A stretch of 64,000 nt of DNA. Origin: Sphingomonas oryzagri (GTDB lineage Bacteria; Pseudomonadota; Alphaproteobacteria; Sphingomonadales; Sphingomonadaceae). The notes beneath the pieces are model-generated. The model saw nothing but the letters and a program-made list of their open reading frames with translations, was not told where the DNA came from and searched no databases. A program made the translations under genes and the position numbers. Of the stretch, positions 19,780 to 27,883 are shown piece after piece. The stretch covers positions 2,103,208-2,167,207 of the forward strand of contig NZ_JARYGZ010000001.1 of the NCBI RefSeq assembly GCF_029906645.1, in the 5' to 3' direction. Every line of letters begins with the position of its first letter. The first letter of the stretch is position 1.

Positions 19780-20376
19780 ATGCCGTTCACCGTCCGCAAG
19801 TTCGTCACCTATTCGGATGAGACGCTGATCGAGGGCGGCCGTGCCGCCGATACGCCGATCATGATGGTGTGCGTCGCCGCGATCCTGCCGAACCCGTGGG
19901 CCGGGCGCGGCTTCGTCGAGGACCTGTCGCCGGAGATCAAGGCGATCGCATCCGATCTCGGCGCCGAGATGGTCGCGCGGCTGACCAAGGCGATCGGCGG
20001 GGCGGAGCGGATCGAGGCTTACGGCAAGGCGGCGGTCGTCGGCGCCAATGGCGAGGTGGAACACGCCTCCGCGCTGATCCACACTTTGCGCTTCGGCAAT
20101 CACTATCGTCGCGCGGTCGATGCCAAGTCGTACCTCAGCTTCACCAACAAGCGCGGTGGGCTCGGCACCTCGATCCAGGTGCCGATGATGCACAAGGACG
20201 ACGAGGGCCTGCGCTCGCACTACATCACCGCGGAGTTCAGCATCTCCGATGCGCCGCTGGCCGACGAGATCGTCGTCGTTCTCGGCGCGGCGGACGGCGG
20301 TCGCGCCCACCCGCGCATCGGCAACCGCTATCTCGATCTGGAGGCGATCGCCGCCGAGGAACGGGGCGAGGCGTGA
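19780..20376 (+). CDS. AA_synth (amino acid synthesis, PF06684-type) family protein
   Basis: A 198-residue protein with conserved blocks VAAILPNPWAGRGFVEDLSP, GKAAVVGANGEVEHASALIH and SYLSFTNKRGGLGTSIQVP. I recognise the AA_synth/DUF1185 family, whose biochemical role is not established despite its name; I do not assign a reaction. It is the first gene of a five-gene operon with a hydrolase, two aldehyde dehydrogenases and a flavin reductase, which suggests an isomerase- or hydrolase-like step in catabolism rather than biosynthesis. A strong RBS GGGGG lies before the ATG at 19780, preferred over an upstream in-frame start. Confidence 0.8.
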   Translation: MPFTVRKFVTYSDETLIEGGRAADTPIMMVCVAAILPNPWAGRGFVEDLSPEIKAIASDLGAEMVARLTKAIGGAERIEAYGKAAVVGANGEVEHASALIHTLRFGNHYRRAVDAKSYLSFTNKRGGLGTSIQVPMMHKDDEGLRSHYITAEFSISDAPLADEIVVVLGAADGGRAHPRIGNRYLDLEAIAAEERGEA

Positions 20377-20407
20377 TCCACCGCGAAGGCGTGGCGAGCG
20401 GCCGGAC

Positions 20408-21205
20408 GTGATCACCTTCCATACCGATACCGGGAGCGGCGACGCGCTCGTGCTCATCCACGGCGTCGGCCTGTCGCACGCCATGTGGGCCGCGCAGGTG
20501 GAGGCGCTGGCGGAGAGCCACCGCGTCATCACCTACGACATGCTCGGCCACGGCGGCAGCTCCGCCCCGTCCCCCGACGCGACGCTAGGCGATTTCGCCT
20601 ATCAGTTGCTCGATCTGCTCGATCGGCTCTCGATCGAGCGCGCGACGCTGGTCGGTTTTTCGATGGGGGCGCTCGTCGCCCGTGCCTTCGCGCTCGGCCA
20701 TCCGGAGCGACTGGCCTCGCTGGTGCTGCTCAACGGCGTGTTCCGGCGCGACGCCGATCAGCGCCGCGCGGTGCTCGCCCGTGTCGCGGATGCGCAGAGC
20801 AAAGGTCCGGCCAGCAACGCCGACGCCGCGATCGAACGCTGGTTCAGCGCCGACTATCGCACCACCCATGCCGACGCGATGGTGGCATTGCGTCAGGCGA
20901 TGGCCGCCAACAATCCCGCCGCCTATGCGATCTGCTATCGGCTGTTCGCGACGGAGGACGACTATGGCATCGACAGGCTCGCCGAGATCCGGACGCCGAC
21001 GCTCGTCGCGACCGGCGAGCATGACGTCGGCTCGACCCCGGCGATGACGCGGGCGCTCGCCGATGCGATCCCCGGTGCCCGCGCCGTCGTGGTGCCGGAC
21101 GCGCGGCATATGATGCCGGTGGAGTTGCCCGATGCGGTCAACCGGCTGCTGATCGATCATTGTTCGGCCGAAGCGGCCGTCTCATCAGGGGAAACCCGCG
21201 CATGA
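20408..21205 (+). CDS. Alpha/beta hydrolase (3-oxoadipate enol-lactonase / RutD-like)
   Basis: A 265-residue alpha/beta hydrolase. HGVGLSHAMW is the oxyanion loop, GFSMGALVARAFALGHPER holds the nucleophile Ser, GEHD the likely catalytic Asp, and DARHMMPVE the His. Length and motifs resemble enol-lactonases and RutD-type hydrolases, so it may cleave a lactone, carbamate or linear amide intermediate. GTG at 20408 was chosen as it lies just past the previous gene; the frame is open further upstream. Its stop overlaps the aldehyde dehydrogenase ATG. Confidence 0.85.
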   Translation: MITFHTDTGSGDALVLIHGVGLSHAMWAAQVEALAESHRVITYDMLGHGGSSAPSPDATLGDFAYQLLDLLDRLSIERATLVGFSMGALVARAFALGHPERLASLVLLNGVFRRDADQRRAVLARVADAQSKGPASNADAAIERWFSADYRTTHADAMVALRQAMAANNPAAYAICYRLFATEDDYGIDRLAEIRTPTLVATGEHDVGSTPAMTRALADAIPGARAVVVPDARHMMPVELPDAVNRLLIDHCSAEAAVSSGETRA

Positions 21206-22683
21206 CCCTCGAACGCCTCCACATGCTGATCGACGGCGACTGGACGGAGGCGGCCTCGGGCAGCGTCTTCACCTCGCTGAACCCCGCCAATGGTCAGGCA
21301 TGGGCCGAGCTGCCCGATGCGGGCGAGGCCGATGTCGATCGCGCGGTGCGCGCGGCGCAGACGGCGTTCGATCGGCCAGAATGGCGCAACCTCCCCGCCG
21401 GCGCGCGCGGCAAGATGCTGCGCCGGCTCGGCGATCTGGTCGAGCAGAATCGCGAGCGGCTGGCGGTGCTGGAGACGCGCGACAATGGCAAGCTGATCCG
21501 CGAGACGCGCGGCCAGCTCGGCTACCTGCCCGAATTCTTCCACTATGCCGCCGGCCTCGCAGACAAGGTAGAGGGCAGCACGCTGCCGATCGACAAGACG
21601 GACATGTTCGCCTTCACCCGGCCCGAGCCGCTGGGCGTGGTCGCCGCGATCATCCCGTGGAACAGCCCGCTTTATCTCACCGCGATCAAGCTCGCCCCGG
21701 CGCTGGCCGCCGGCAATGCGATCGTGATCAAGCCGTCCGAACATGCCTCGGCCAGCATTCTCGAACTCGCGCGGCTGGCCGGCGAGGCGGGCTTCCCGGC
21801 GGGAATCGTCAACGTCGTCACCGGGCTCGGCCCGACGGCGGGCGCGGCGCTGACCAGGCACCCGCTGGTGCGCCGCATCGCCTTCACCGGCGGCCCCGAG
21901 ACCGCGCGCCACGTCGTACGCGCCAGTGCCGAGAATTTCGCGCAACTCTCGCTCGAACTCGGCGGCAAGTCGGCAAACATTGTGTTCGACGATGCCGAAC
22001 TGGAGAGCGCGGTGAACGGCGTGGTTGCCGGCATCTTCGCCGCATCGGGCCAGAGCTGCGTGGCGGGCGCCCGGCTGCTGGTGGAAGACGGCATATACGA
22101 CCGCTTCGTCGCCGCGCTGACCGAGCGCATGGCGCGCATCCGCATCGGTGACCCCATCGACCCGGAATCGGACATGGGGCCGATGGCCACCGAAGCGCAG
22201 CTCGGCGTGGTCGAGCGGATGGTGGCCGAGGCGAAGGCCGAAGGCGCGACGGTGCTGGCCGGCGCCCAGCGCCCCGCCGGCCACGACGCGGGCTGGTATT
22301 ACGAGCCGACTTTGCTCTCCTGCCCCAGCGCCGACCTGAGCGTGGTGCGCAACGAGGTGTTCGGGCCGGTCGCCGCGATCCTGCGCTTCAAGGGCGAGGC
22401 GCAGGCCGTCGCCATGGCCAATGACAGCGCCTATGCGCTCGCCGCCGGTATCTGGACCCGCGACATCGCGCGCGGCCACCGCATGGCCCGCGACGTGCGC
22501 GCCGGCATCGTCTGGGTGAACACCTATCGCGCCGTCTCCGCCATGGCGCCGATCGGCGGCTTCGGCCTCAGTGGCTACGGGCGCGAAGGCGGGATCGAGT
22601 CGGTGCTCGACTATACCGCTCTCAAGACCGTGTGGATCAACCTGTCGGAACAGCCGATGGGCGATCCCTTCGTAATGCGCTGA
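21202..22683 (+). CDS. NAD(P)-dependent aldehyde dehydrogenase
   Basis: A 493-residue ALDH-superfamily enzyme. IIPWNSPLYLTAIKLAPALA, IKPSEHASASILELARLAGE, the Glu motif LELGGKSANIVFDDAELE and the catalytic Cys in ASGQSCVAGARLL are all present. It oxidises an aldehyde intermediate to the acid. The start is the ATG overlapping the hydrolase stop (ATGA), beginning MTLERLHMLIDGDW. A second, distinct ALDH lies two genes downstream, so the pathway probably yields two aldehydes or a dialdehyde. Confidence 0.9.
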   Translation: MTLERLHMLIDGDWTEAASGSVFTSLNPANGQAWAELPDAGEADVDRAVRAAQTAFDRPEWRNLPAGARGKMLRRLGDLVEQNRERLAVLETRDNGKLIRETRGQLGYLPEFFHYAAGLADKVEGSTLPIDKTDMFAFTRPEPLGVVAAIIPWNSPLYLTAIKLAPALAAGNAIVIKPSEHASASILELARLAGEAGFPAGIVNVVTGLGPTAGAALTRHPLVRRIAFTGGPETARHVVRASAENFAQLSLELGGKSANIVFDDAELESAVNGVVAGIFAASGQSCVAGARLLVEDGIYDRFVAALTERMARIRIGDPIDPESDMGPMATEAQLGVVERMVAEAKAEGATVLAGAQRPAGHDAGWYYEPTLLSCPSADLSVVRNEVFGPVAAILRFKGEAQAVAMANDSAYALAAGIWTRDIARGHRMARDVRAGIVWVNTYRAVSAMAPIGGFGLSGYGREGGIESVLDYTALKTVWINLSEQPMGDPFVMR

Positions 22684-22691
22684 GGCTCCCC

Positions 22692-23201
22692 ATGGACATC
22701 AGCCCGATCGACGGCGCGCTCTTCCGCCGCGCCATGGCATCCTTCGCGTCCGGCGTGACGGTGGTCACCACCTTCACCGAGGACGGCACCGTCGCCGGCC
22801 TCACCGCCAGCGCGTTCAGCTCGCTCTCGCTCGATCCGCCGCTGGTGCTGGTCTGCCCGGCGCTGACCTCGCGGACGCTGCCGCACATCCTCGCGCGCCG
22901 GCAGTTCGCGATCCACATCCTCGCCGACGGGCAATCCGGCCTCGCCACCACCTTCGCGCGCAGCGGCGCGGACCTGAGCGGCATCGGCTGGACCCGCAGC
23001 CTGCTCGGCAACCCGCTGCTGGAAGGGGCGGCCTGCATCATCGAGTGCAGCCTGTGGGCCAATCATGACGGCGGCGATCACGCCATCCTCGTCGGCCAGG
23101 TGCAGGCGATCGACCTGCCGGAGCCGGCGGCAGGAACACTGCTCTACCATCGCGGCGCGCTGACCGACCTGCCCGCCCCTGCCTTGGGGGCTGACCGATG
23201 A
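22692..23201 (+). CDS. Flavin reductase (FMN reductase, RutF/HpaC-like)
   Basis: A 169-residue flavin reductase-like domain protein. FRRAMASFASGVTVVTTFTE at the N-terminus, GLTASAFSSLSLDPPLVLVC and a C-terminal LLYHRGALTDL are typical of the small component of two-component flavin monooxygenases. It would supply reduced FMN/FAD with NAD(P)H to an oxygenase; the luciferase-like protein encoded at 25337-26374 is the obvious partner. It lies 8 nt after the first ALDH and overlaps the second by ATGA. Confidence 0.9.
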   Translation: MDISPIDGALFRRAMASFASGVTVVTTFTEDGTVAGLTASAFSSLSLDPPLVLVCPALTSRTLPHILARRQFAIHILADGQSGLATTFARSGADLSGIGWTRSLLGNPLLEGAACIIECSLWANHDGGDHAILVGQVQAIDLPEPAAGTLLYHRGALTDLPAPALGADR

Positions 23202-24634
23202 TCCGCGACCTCTCCTGCTTCCGCGACAAGGCGTTCATCGATGGCGCATGGATCGATGGCGACGCTCGCGAGGCGGTCACCGATCCGGCCACCGGCGCAA
23301 CGATCGCGGAAGTTCCCGTGCTGGGCGCCGACGCGACCCGCGCCGCCATAGCTGCTGCCTCTCGCGCGCTGGTCCAATGGCGTGCCCGACCCGCCGGCGA
23401 GCGCGCCGACATCCTGATGACTTGGTATCGCCTGATGCTCGACCATCAGGACGCGCTCGCCCGCATCCTCACCGCCGAGCAGGGCAAGCCACTGGCGGAG
23501 GCATCCGGCGAGATCATCTATGCCGCGAATTTCCTGCGCTGGTTTGCGGAAGAAGCCCGGCGCATCGATGGCGAGATCATCGCGGCACCCCGCACCAACC
23601 AGCGCATCCTCGTCTGGCGCGAGCCGGTGGGCGTCGTGGCGGCGATCACGCCGTGGAACTTCCCGGCGGCGATGATCACCCGCAAGGTCGGCCCCGCGCT
23701 CGCTGCCGGATGCACGATCATCGTCAAGCCCGCGCCCGAGACCCCGCTGACCGCGCTGGCGCTGGCCGCGCTCGCGCAGGAAGCCGGTGTGCCGGCAGGC
23801 GTACTGAACGTCGTCACCGGCGATGCCGCCGCGATCGGCGGGGCGCTGATGGAGAGTGCCGAGGTCCGCAAGCTCTCCTTCACCGGCTCCACCCCGGTCG
23901 GGCGGATGCTCTACGCGCAGTCGGCGCCGACGCTGAAGCGGCTCTCGCTGGAACTGGGCGGCAATGCCCCCTTCCTCCTGTTCGACGATGCCGATCTGGA
24001 TGCCGCGATCGACGGCGCCATGCTCGGCAAGTTCCGCAATGCCGGGCAGACCTGCGTGTGCGTCAATCGATTCCTCGTGCAGGACGGCATATACGACGCG
24101 TTCGTCGAGCGCCTGAAGGCGCGGATCGAGGCATTGGTGATCGGACCCGGCACCGAAGCCGGCGTCACCACCGGCCCGCTGATCAATGCGAAGGCCGTCG
24201 CCAAGGTGGAGCAGCACGTCGCCGATGCGCTGGCCCATGGCGGGCGGCTGGTGACGGGCGGCGATCGTCCGGAAGGCCTGTTCCTCCGCCCCACGCTGAT
24301 CGCCGACGTGCCGGCCGAGGCCCTCGTCGCGCGCGAGGAGACGTTCGGGCCGCTCGCCGCCGTGATCCGCTTCACCGATGAGGCGGAGGCGATCCGCATG
24401 GCCAACGACACCGAATTCGGCCTCGCCGCCTATCTCTACACGCGCGACATCGGCCGCGCGATGCGTGTCGCCGGGGCACTCGAATATGGCATGGTCGGCC
24501 TGAACGATGCCGCCATCTCGACCGAGGTAGCGCCGTTCGGCGGCATCAAGGCGTCCGGCATGGGCCGCGAGGGATCGCGGCACGGCATCGAGGATTATGT
24601 CGAGATGAAATACGTGATGATGGGCGGCCTCTGA
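23198..24634 (+). CDS. Succinate-semialdehyde dehydrogenase-like aldehyde dehydrogenase
   Basis: A 478-residue ALDH of GabD-like type. ITPWNFPAAMITRKVGPALA, KPAPETPLTALALAALAQEA, the Glu-loop LELGGNAPFLLFDDADLDAA and the catalytic FRNAGQTCVCVNRFLVQ are clear. GabD enzymes turn succinate semialdehyde into succinate; related enzymes take glutarate or malonate semialdehyde. As the last gene of the operon it probably delivers a dicarboxylate to central metabolism. It ends 6 nt before the convergent carboxymuconolactone-decarboxylase-like gene. Confidence 0.88.
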   Translation: MIRDLSCFRDKAFIDGAWIDGDAREAVTDPATGATIAEVPVLGADATRAAIAAASRALVQWRARPAGERADILMTWYRLMLDHQDALARILTAEQGKPLAEASGEIIYAANFLRWFAEEARRIDGEIIAAPRTNQRILVWREPVGVVAAITPWNFPAAMITRKVGPALAAGCTIIVKPAPETPLTALALAALAQEAGVPAGVLNVVTGDAAAIGGALMESAEVRKLSFTGSTPVGRMLYAQSAPTLKRLSLELGGNAPFLLFDDADLDAAIDGAMLGKFRNAGQTCVCVNRFLVQDGIYDAFVERLKARIEALVIGPGTEAGVTTGPLINAKAVAKVEQHVADALAHGGRLVTGGDRPEGLFLRPTLIADVPAEALVAREETFGPLAAVIRFTDEAEAIRMANDTEFGLAAYLYTRDIGRAMRVAGALEYGMVGLNDAAISTEVAPFGGIKASGMGREGSRHGIEDYVEMKYVMMGGL

Positions 24635-24640
24635 TCGGGA

Positions 24641-25036
24641 TCAGCCCGCATCGATCTCCGCGAACACCTCGCGTGCCAGCCGGAAGCTGTCGACGCCCGC
24701 CGGAATACCGACATAGACCGCGATCTGGAGCAGGATCTCCTTGATTTCCTCCCGGCTGAGGCCGTTGGAGAGGGCACCGCGGATATGCGCCTTGAGCTCG
24801 TGCGGCCGGTTGAGCGCCGCCAGCATTCCAAGGTTGAGGATCGATCGGCTGCGGCGATCCAGCCCCGGCCGGTTCCAAATCGCATCCCAGCAGCTTTCCG
24901 TGGTGAGCTGCTGCATCGCCCAGCCGAAATCGTCCGCCGCGTTCAGCGCCCTGTCGACATAGGCATCGCCCAGCACCTCGCGACGGGTCGCGAGGCCCCG
25001 CTCGAAGGATTCGCTGCGCTCGCGGTCCGCCGCCAT
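24641..25036 (-). CDS. Carboxymuconolactone decarboxylase family protein
   Basis: A 131-residue all-helical protein similar to PcaC (4-carboxymuconolactone decarboxylase): RRSRSILNLGMLAALNRPHE, HIRGALSNGLSREEIKEILL and a C-terminal YVGIPAGVDSFRLAREVF. No AhpD-type CxxC is present, so decarboxylase or lactone chemistry is more likely than peroxidase activity. The start was set at MAADRERSESFERGL because the longer frame runs through the upstream DUF1330 gene, which it overlaps by ATGA. Last gene of a three-gene minus-strand operon. Confidence 0.85.
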   Translation of the reverse strand: MAADRERSESFERGLATRREVLGDAYVDRALNAADDFGWAMQQLTTESCWDAIWNRPGLDRRSRSILNLGMLAALNRPHELKAHIRGALSNGLSREEIKEILLQIAVYVGIPAGVDSFRLAREVFAEIDAG

Positions 25037-25329
25037 CAGTCCAGCCCTTCCACGATCAGGATCTCCACCTCGGCCGCACCGGCCCTTTTCTCGCGCGCGG
25101 CCCGATATTCGGGGGAATCGTGGCAGGCGAGCGCCGCCTCCATGCTGTCGAACTCGATCACGACGTTGCGCTGGCGCGGTTCGCCTCCCTCCAGCGCGAC
25201 GGCACGGCCGCCGCGCGACAGCAGGCGCCCACCATTGCCGATCAGCGCGGCCGGACCCAGCGCCATATATTCGGCGTAGCGATCCGGGTCGGTCACGTCG
25301 ACGCGGGCGATCCAATAGGCCTTGGGCAT
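25036..25329 (-). CDS. DUF1330 family protein
   Basis: A 97-residue protein with the DUF1330 pattern: MPKAYWIARVDVTDPDRYAE, a central LLSRGGRAVALEGGEPRQRN and VIEFDSMEAALACHDSPEYR. This is a dimeric ferredoxin-like alpha/beta-barrel fold, often found beside catabolic oxygenases; its role is unknown and could be isomerase-like or heme/substrate binding. It is sandwiched between the luciferase-like monooxygenase (7 nt upstream) and the decarboxylase-like protein, with a 1-nt ATGA overlap. Confidence 0.82.
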   Translation of the reverse strand: MPKAYWIARVDVTDPDRYAEYMALGPAALIGNGGRLLSRGGRAVALEGGEPRQRNVVIEFDSMEAALACHDSPEYRAAREKRAGAAEVEILIVEGLD

Positions 25330-25336
25330 CAGAACC

Positions 25337-26374
25337 TCACGCGAAAGCCGGAGCGACATGATCGATGAAGAGGCGGATCGAATCCCGCTTGTCCTCGAAG
25401 CTCAGGCTGTTATCGACCCAGATGCTGTATTCGTCGACGCCCATCGCCTCGTAGCTCTTCAACCGCGCGATGATCTCGTCGGGCTTGCCGATCATCATGT
25501 TGCGGCGGACCGCATCGGGCGCGAGATCGGGGAACTTCTCCGTATCGAGCGGCGGCACATCCTTGTGGAAGCCGTTGACCGGCGGCTTTTTGTTGCCCGC
25601 CCAGGTGCCGAAGGCGCGGTAGAAGAAGGAGATGCCCTCCGCCGCGCGCTGCCAGTCGTCGTCTCCGGTGTGGACGTGGGCGTGCTGCAGCACCATCAGT
25701 TGCGGCCGATCGACCGTGGGGTTGGCGGTGCAAGCGTCCTCGAACTTGCGAACGAGATCGGCGACCTCGGCATCGCCCTTGAAGAGCGGCGTCACCATCA
25801 CGCTGCATCCGTTGGCGACGGCGAAATTGTGCGAATCCGGATCGCGCGCGGCGATCCAGACGGTCGGTGCCGGCTGCTGGACGGGCTTGGGCACGCTGGT
25901 CGAGACCGGGAACTGCCAGATCTCGCCATCGTGCGCGTAGTCGCCTTCCCACAGCTTCTTCACCACCGGCACCATCTCGCGCAGATACTTGCCGCCGGCA
26001 TTGGCGGATTCACCGCCCAGCATCCGGTCGAACTCGAACTGATAGGCACCGCGCGCCAGACCGATCTCGGCGCGGCCGTTGCTGATCACGTCGAGCATCG
26101 CGGCCTCACCCGCCAGCCGGATCGGATGCCAGAAGGGCGCGATGAAGGTGCCGGCGCCTAGACGGATGTTCTTGGTCCGCTCCGCCACCGCCGACAGCAG
26201 CGCGATCGGGTTGGGCGAGATGGTATATTCCATCGCATGATGTTCGCCGATCCAGACCTTGTGGAGACCGCCCTCCTCGGCAAGATCGCACAGCGCCAGC
26301 AACTCCTCGTAGAGCCGGCGATGCGATACCGTCTCGTCATAGCGCTCCATGTGCAGGAACAGCGAGAATTTCAT
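25337..26374 (-). CDS. LLM-class flavin-dependent monooxygenase (luciferase-like)
   Basis: A 345-residue bacterial-luciferase-family protein. It starts MKFSLFLHMERYDET, with LHKVWIGEHHAMEYTISPNP and IRLGAGTFIAPFWHPIRLAG of the FMN TIM barrel and the C-terminal IGKPDEIIARLKSYEAMGVD. Two-component members use reduced flavin and O2 to hydroxylate or open rings, as in RutA or pyridine monooxygenases. A flavin reductase is encoded in the facing operon. Motif copy 3 lies upstream, shared with the divergent NCS1 permease. The start at MKFSLF was chosen over an upstream in-frame Met because it is the family start. Confidence 0.9.
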   Translation of the reverse strand: MKFSLFLHMERYDETVSHRRLYEELLALCDLAEEGGLHKVWIGEHHAMEYTISPNPIALLSAVAERTKNIRLGAGTFIAPFWHPIRLAGEAAMLDVISNGRAEIGLARGAYQFEFDRMLGGESANAGGKYLREMVPVVKKLWEGDYAHDGEIWQFPVSTSVPKPVQQPAPTVWIAARDPDSHNFAVANGCSVMVTPLFKGDAEVADLVRKFEDACTANPTVDRPQLMVLQHAHVHTGDDDWQRAAEGISFFYRAFGTWAGNKKPPVNGFHKDVPPLDTEKFPDLAPDAVRRNMMIGKPDEIIARLKSYEAMGVDEYSIWVDNSLSFEDKRDSIRLFIDHVAPAFA

Positions 26375-26447
26375 GCCATAGACCTCCTGATCCGGGCCGG
26401 GGAGACACCGTAGGCAACGGTGATTCCACGGTTGCAAGACTCAAATA

Positions 26448-26465
26448 TCGTCTTATTGTATACAG
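26448..26465. promoter_or_regulatory. Regulon motif copy 3 (LLM monooxygenase / NCS1 permease divergent promoter)
   Basis: Read on the minus strand, CTGTATACAATAAGACGA matches copy 2 at 14 of 18 positions and shares the invariant TGTAT-n-C-n-AT-n3-AC-n-A pattern of all three copies. It lies 29 nt before the permease start and 74 nt before the monooxygenase start. TTGCAA (26432-26437) and TATTGT (26454-26459) may be the permease promoter, overlapped by the motif. Confidence 0.55.
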
Positions 26466-26493
26466 CATTGAAGCGGGCACAAGGGGGACTTGC

Positions 26494-27876
26494 ATGGCGG
26501 CGGATCAGGATGGCGGCCAATGGGTCGAGTCCAGCAGCATCGAGGCCGTTCCCGCCTCCAAACGGCACGGCCACGTGCGCGATCTCTTCACACTCTGGTT
26601 CACCACCAACATCGCCCCCCTGCCGATCGTGACCGGTGCGATGGCGGTGCAGGATTTCGGGCTCCCCCTGCTCGGCGCGGCGAGCGCGATCGTGCTGGGG
26701 CATGGTGTCGGCGGCATCTTCCTCGCCGCCTGCTCGGCGCAGGGGCCGCGCCTCGGCCTACCGCAGATGATCCAGAGCCGCGGCCAGTTCGGCCGCTACG
26801 GCGCGCTGGTGATCGTGATCGTCGCCGCCCTGCTCTATATCGGCTTCTTCATCTCCAACATCGTGCTGGCCGGAAAGTCGATCGTCGGGCTCGCACCGGC
26901 CTTTCCGATGAGCGTCGCGGCGATCGCGGCGGCGATCGCGGCGGCGGCCATTGGCATCCTCGGCTACGACGTCATCCACCTGCTCAACCGGATCGGCATG
27001 TGGGCGATGGGCGCGGTGCTGATCGTTGCGCTGGCGATCATCGTAGACAAGATGCCCGCGCCCGCCTGGCACGCCGGCACAATCACCGCGATCGGCTGGT
27101 TCTCCACCTTCTCGCTCGCCGCCGTCTGGCAGATCTCCTACGCCTGCTACACGTCGGACTATTCGCGCTATCTGCCGGAGGATGTCGGCTTCGCGCGACC
27201 TTTCTGGGCGAGCTATTGCGGATCGGTGCTGGGCGCCTCCGCCTCCTTCCTGTTCGGCGCGCTAGCGGTGGCCGGTGCGGCGCACGGGGCGGATGCGATG
27301 ACGACCGTCTCGGCCGTCACCGGCATCGTCGGACCGGTGGTGATGCTGCTGTTCGTGCTGAACATCATCAGCCACAACGCGCTCAACAATTATGGCGCCA
27401 CCCTCTCGCTGATCACGATGGGCCAGACCTTCGCGGCACGCTGGCATCCGGGGCGGAGGGCACGAATCCTGCTCTCGGGCATCGTGCTGGCGGGGGCGGT
27501 GAGCGTCGCAGTGCTGGCGACCGGGTTCGTCGCCGGCTTCATCGGCTTCGTCGTTGCGCTGATGATCGTGCTCGCGCCGTGGGCGACCATCAATCTCGTC
27601 GATTTCTATCTGCTCAAGCACGGGCGGTACGACATTGCCTCGCTCTTCGCGGAGGATGGCGGCATCTACGGACGGGTCTCGCCGGCCGCGATCGGCGCCT
27701 ATGCGATCGGCATCGCGGTGCAGCTTCCCTTCCTCAGCATAGGAGCGTTCAAAGGCTGGTTCACGGCCTCGCTGGGCGGCGTGGACATCGGCTGGCTGAT
27801 CGCCATTCCCGCGACCGGCCTGTCCTTCATCCTGCTGAGCAAGGCGTTCGCGCGGACCGATCGGGCGGCGGCGTAA
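26494..27876 (+). CDS. NCS1-family permease (nucleobase/cytosine/allantoin type)
   Basis: A 460-residue polytopic inner-membrane protein with about 12 hydrophobic segments. The first half has FTLWFTTNIAPLPIVTGAMA and QMIQSRGQFGRYGALVIVIV; later WQISYACYTSDYSRYLPEDV and APWATINLVDFYLLKHGRYD fit the nucleobase:cation-symporter-1 family. Known substrates are cytosine, purines, allantoin, hydantoins, pyridoxine and nicotinamide-like N-heterocycles. Its divergence from the flavin monooxygenase gene across a shared motif suggests uptake of the compound that enzyme attacks. Confidence 0.88.
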   Translation: MAADQDGGQWVESSSIEAVPASKRHGHVRDLFTLWFTTNIAPLPIVTGAMAVQDFGLPLLGAASAIVLGHGVGGIFLAACSAQGPRLGLPQMIQSRGQFGRYGALVIVIVAALLYIGFFISNIVLAGKSIVGLAPAFPMSVAAIAAAIAAAAIGILGYDVIHLLNRIGMWAMGAVLIVALAIIVDKMPAPAWHAGTITAIGWFSTFSLAAVWQISYACYTSDYSRYLPEDVGFARPFWASYCGSVLGASASFLFGALAVAGAAHGADAMTTVSAVTGIVGPVVMLLFVLNIISHNALNNYGATLSLITMGQTFAARWHPGRRARILLSGIVLAGAVSVAVLATGFVAGFIGFVVALMIVLAPWATINLVDFYLLKHGRYDIASLFAEDGGIYGRVSPAAIGAYAIGIAVQLPFLSIGAFKGWFTASLGGVDIGWLIAIPATGLSFILLSKAFARTDRAAA

Positions 27877-27883
27877 AGTCAGT

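Noticed and set aside
19780-27876. A complete Rut pyrimidine-degradation pathway
   Set aside because: LLM, flavin reductase and hydrolase resemble RutA, RutF and RutD, but no RutB, RutC or RutE homologue is present, and the permease is NCS1 rather than RutG-type NCS2.
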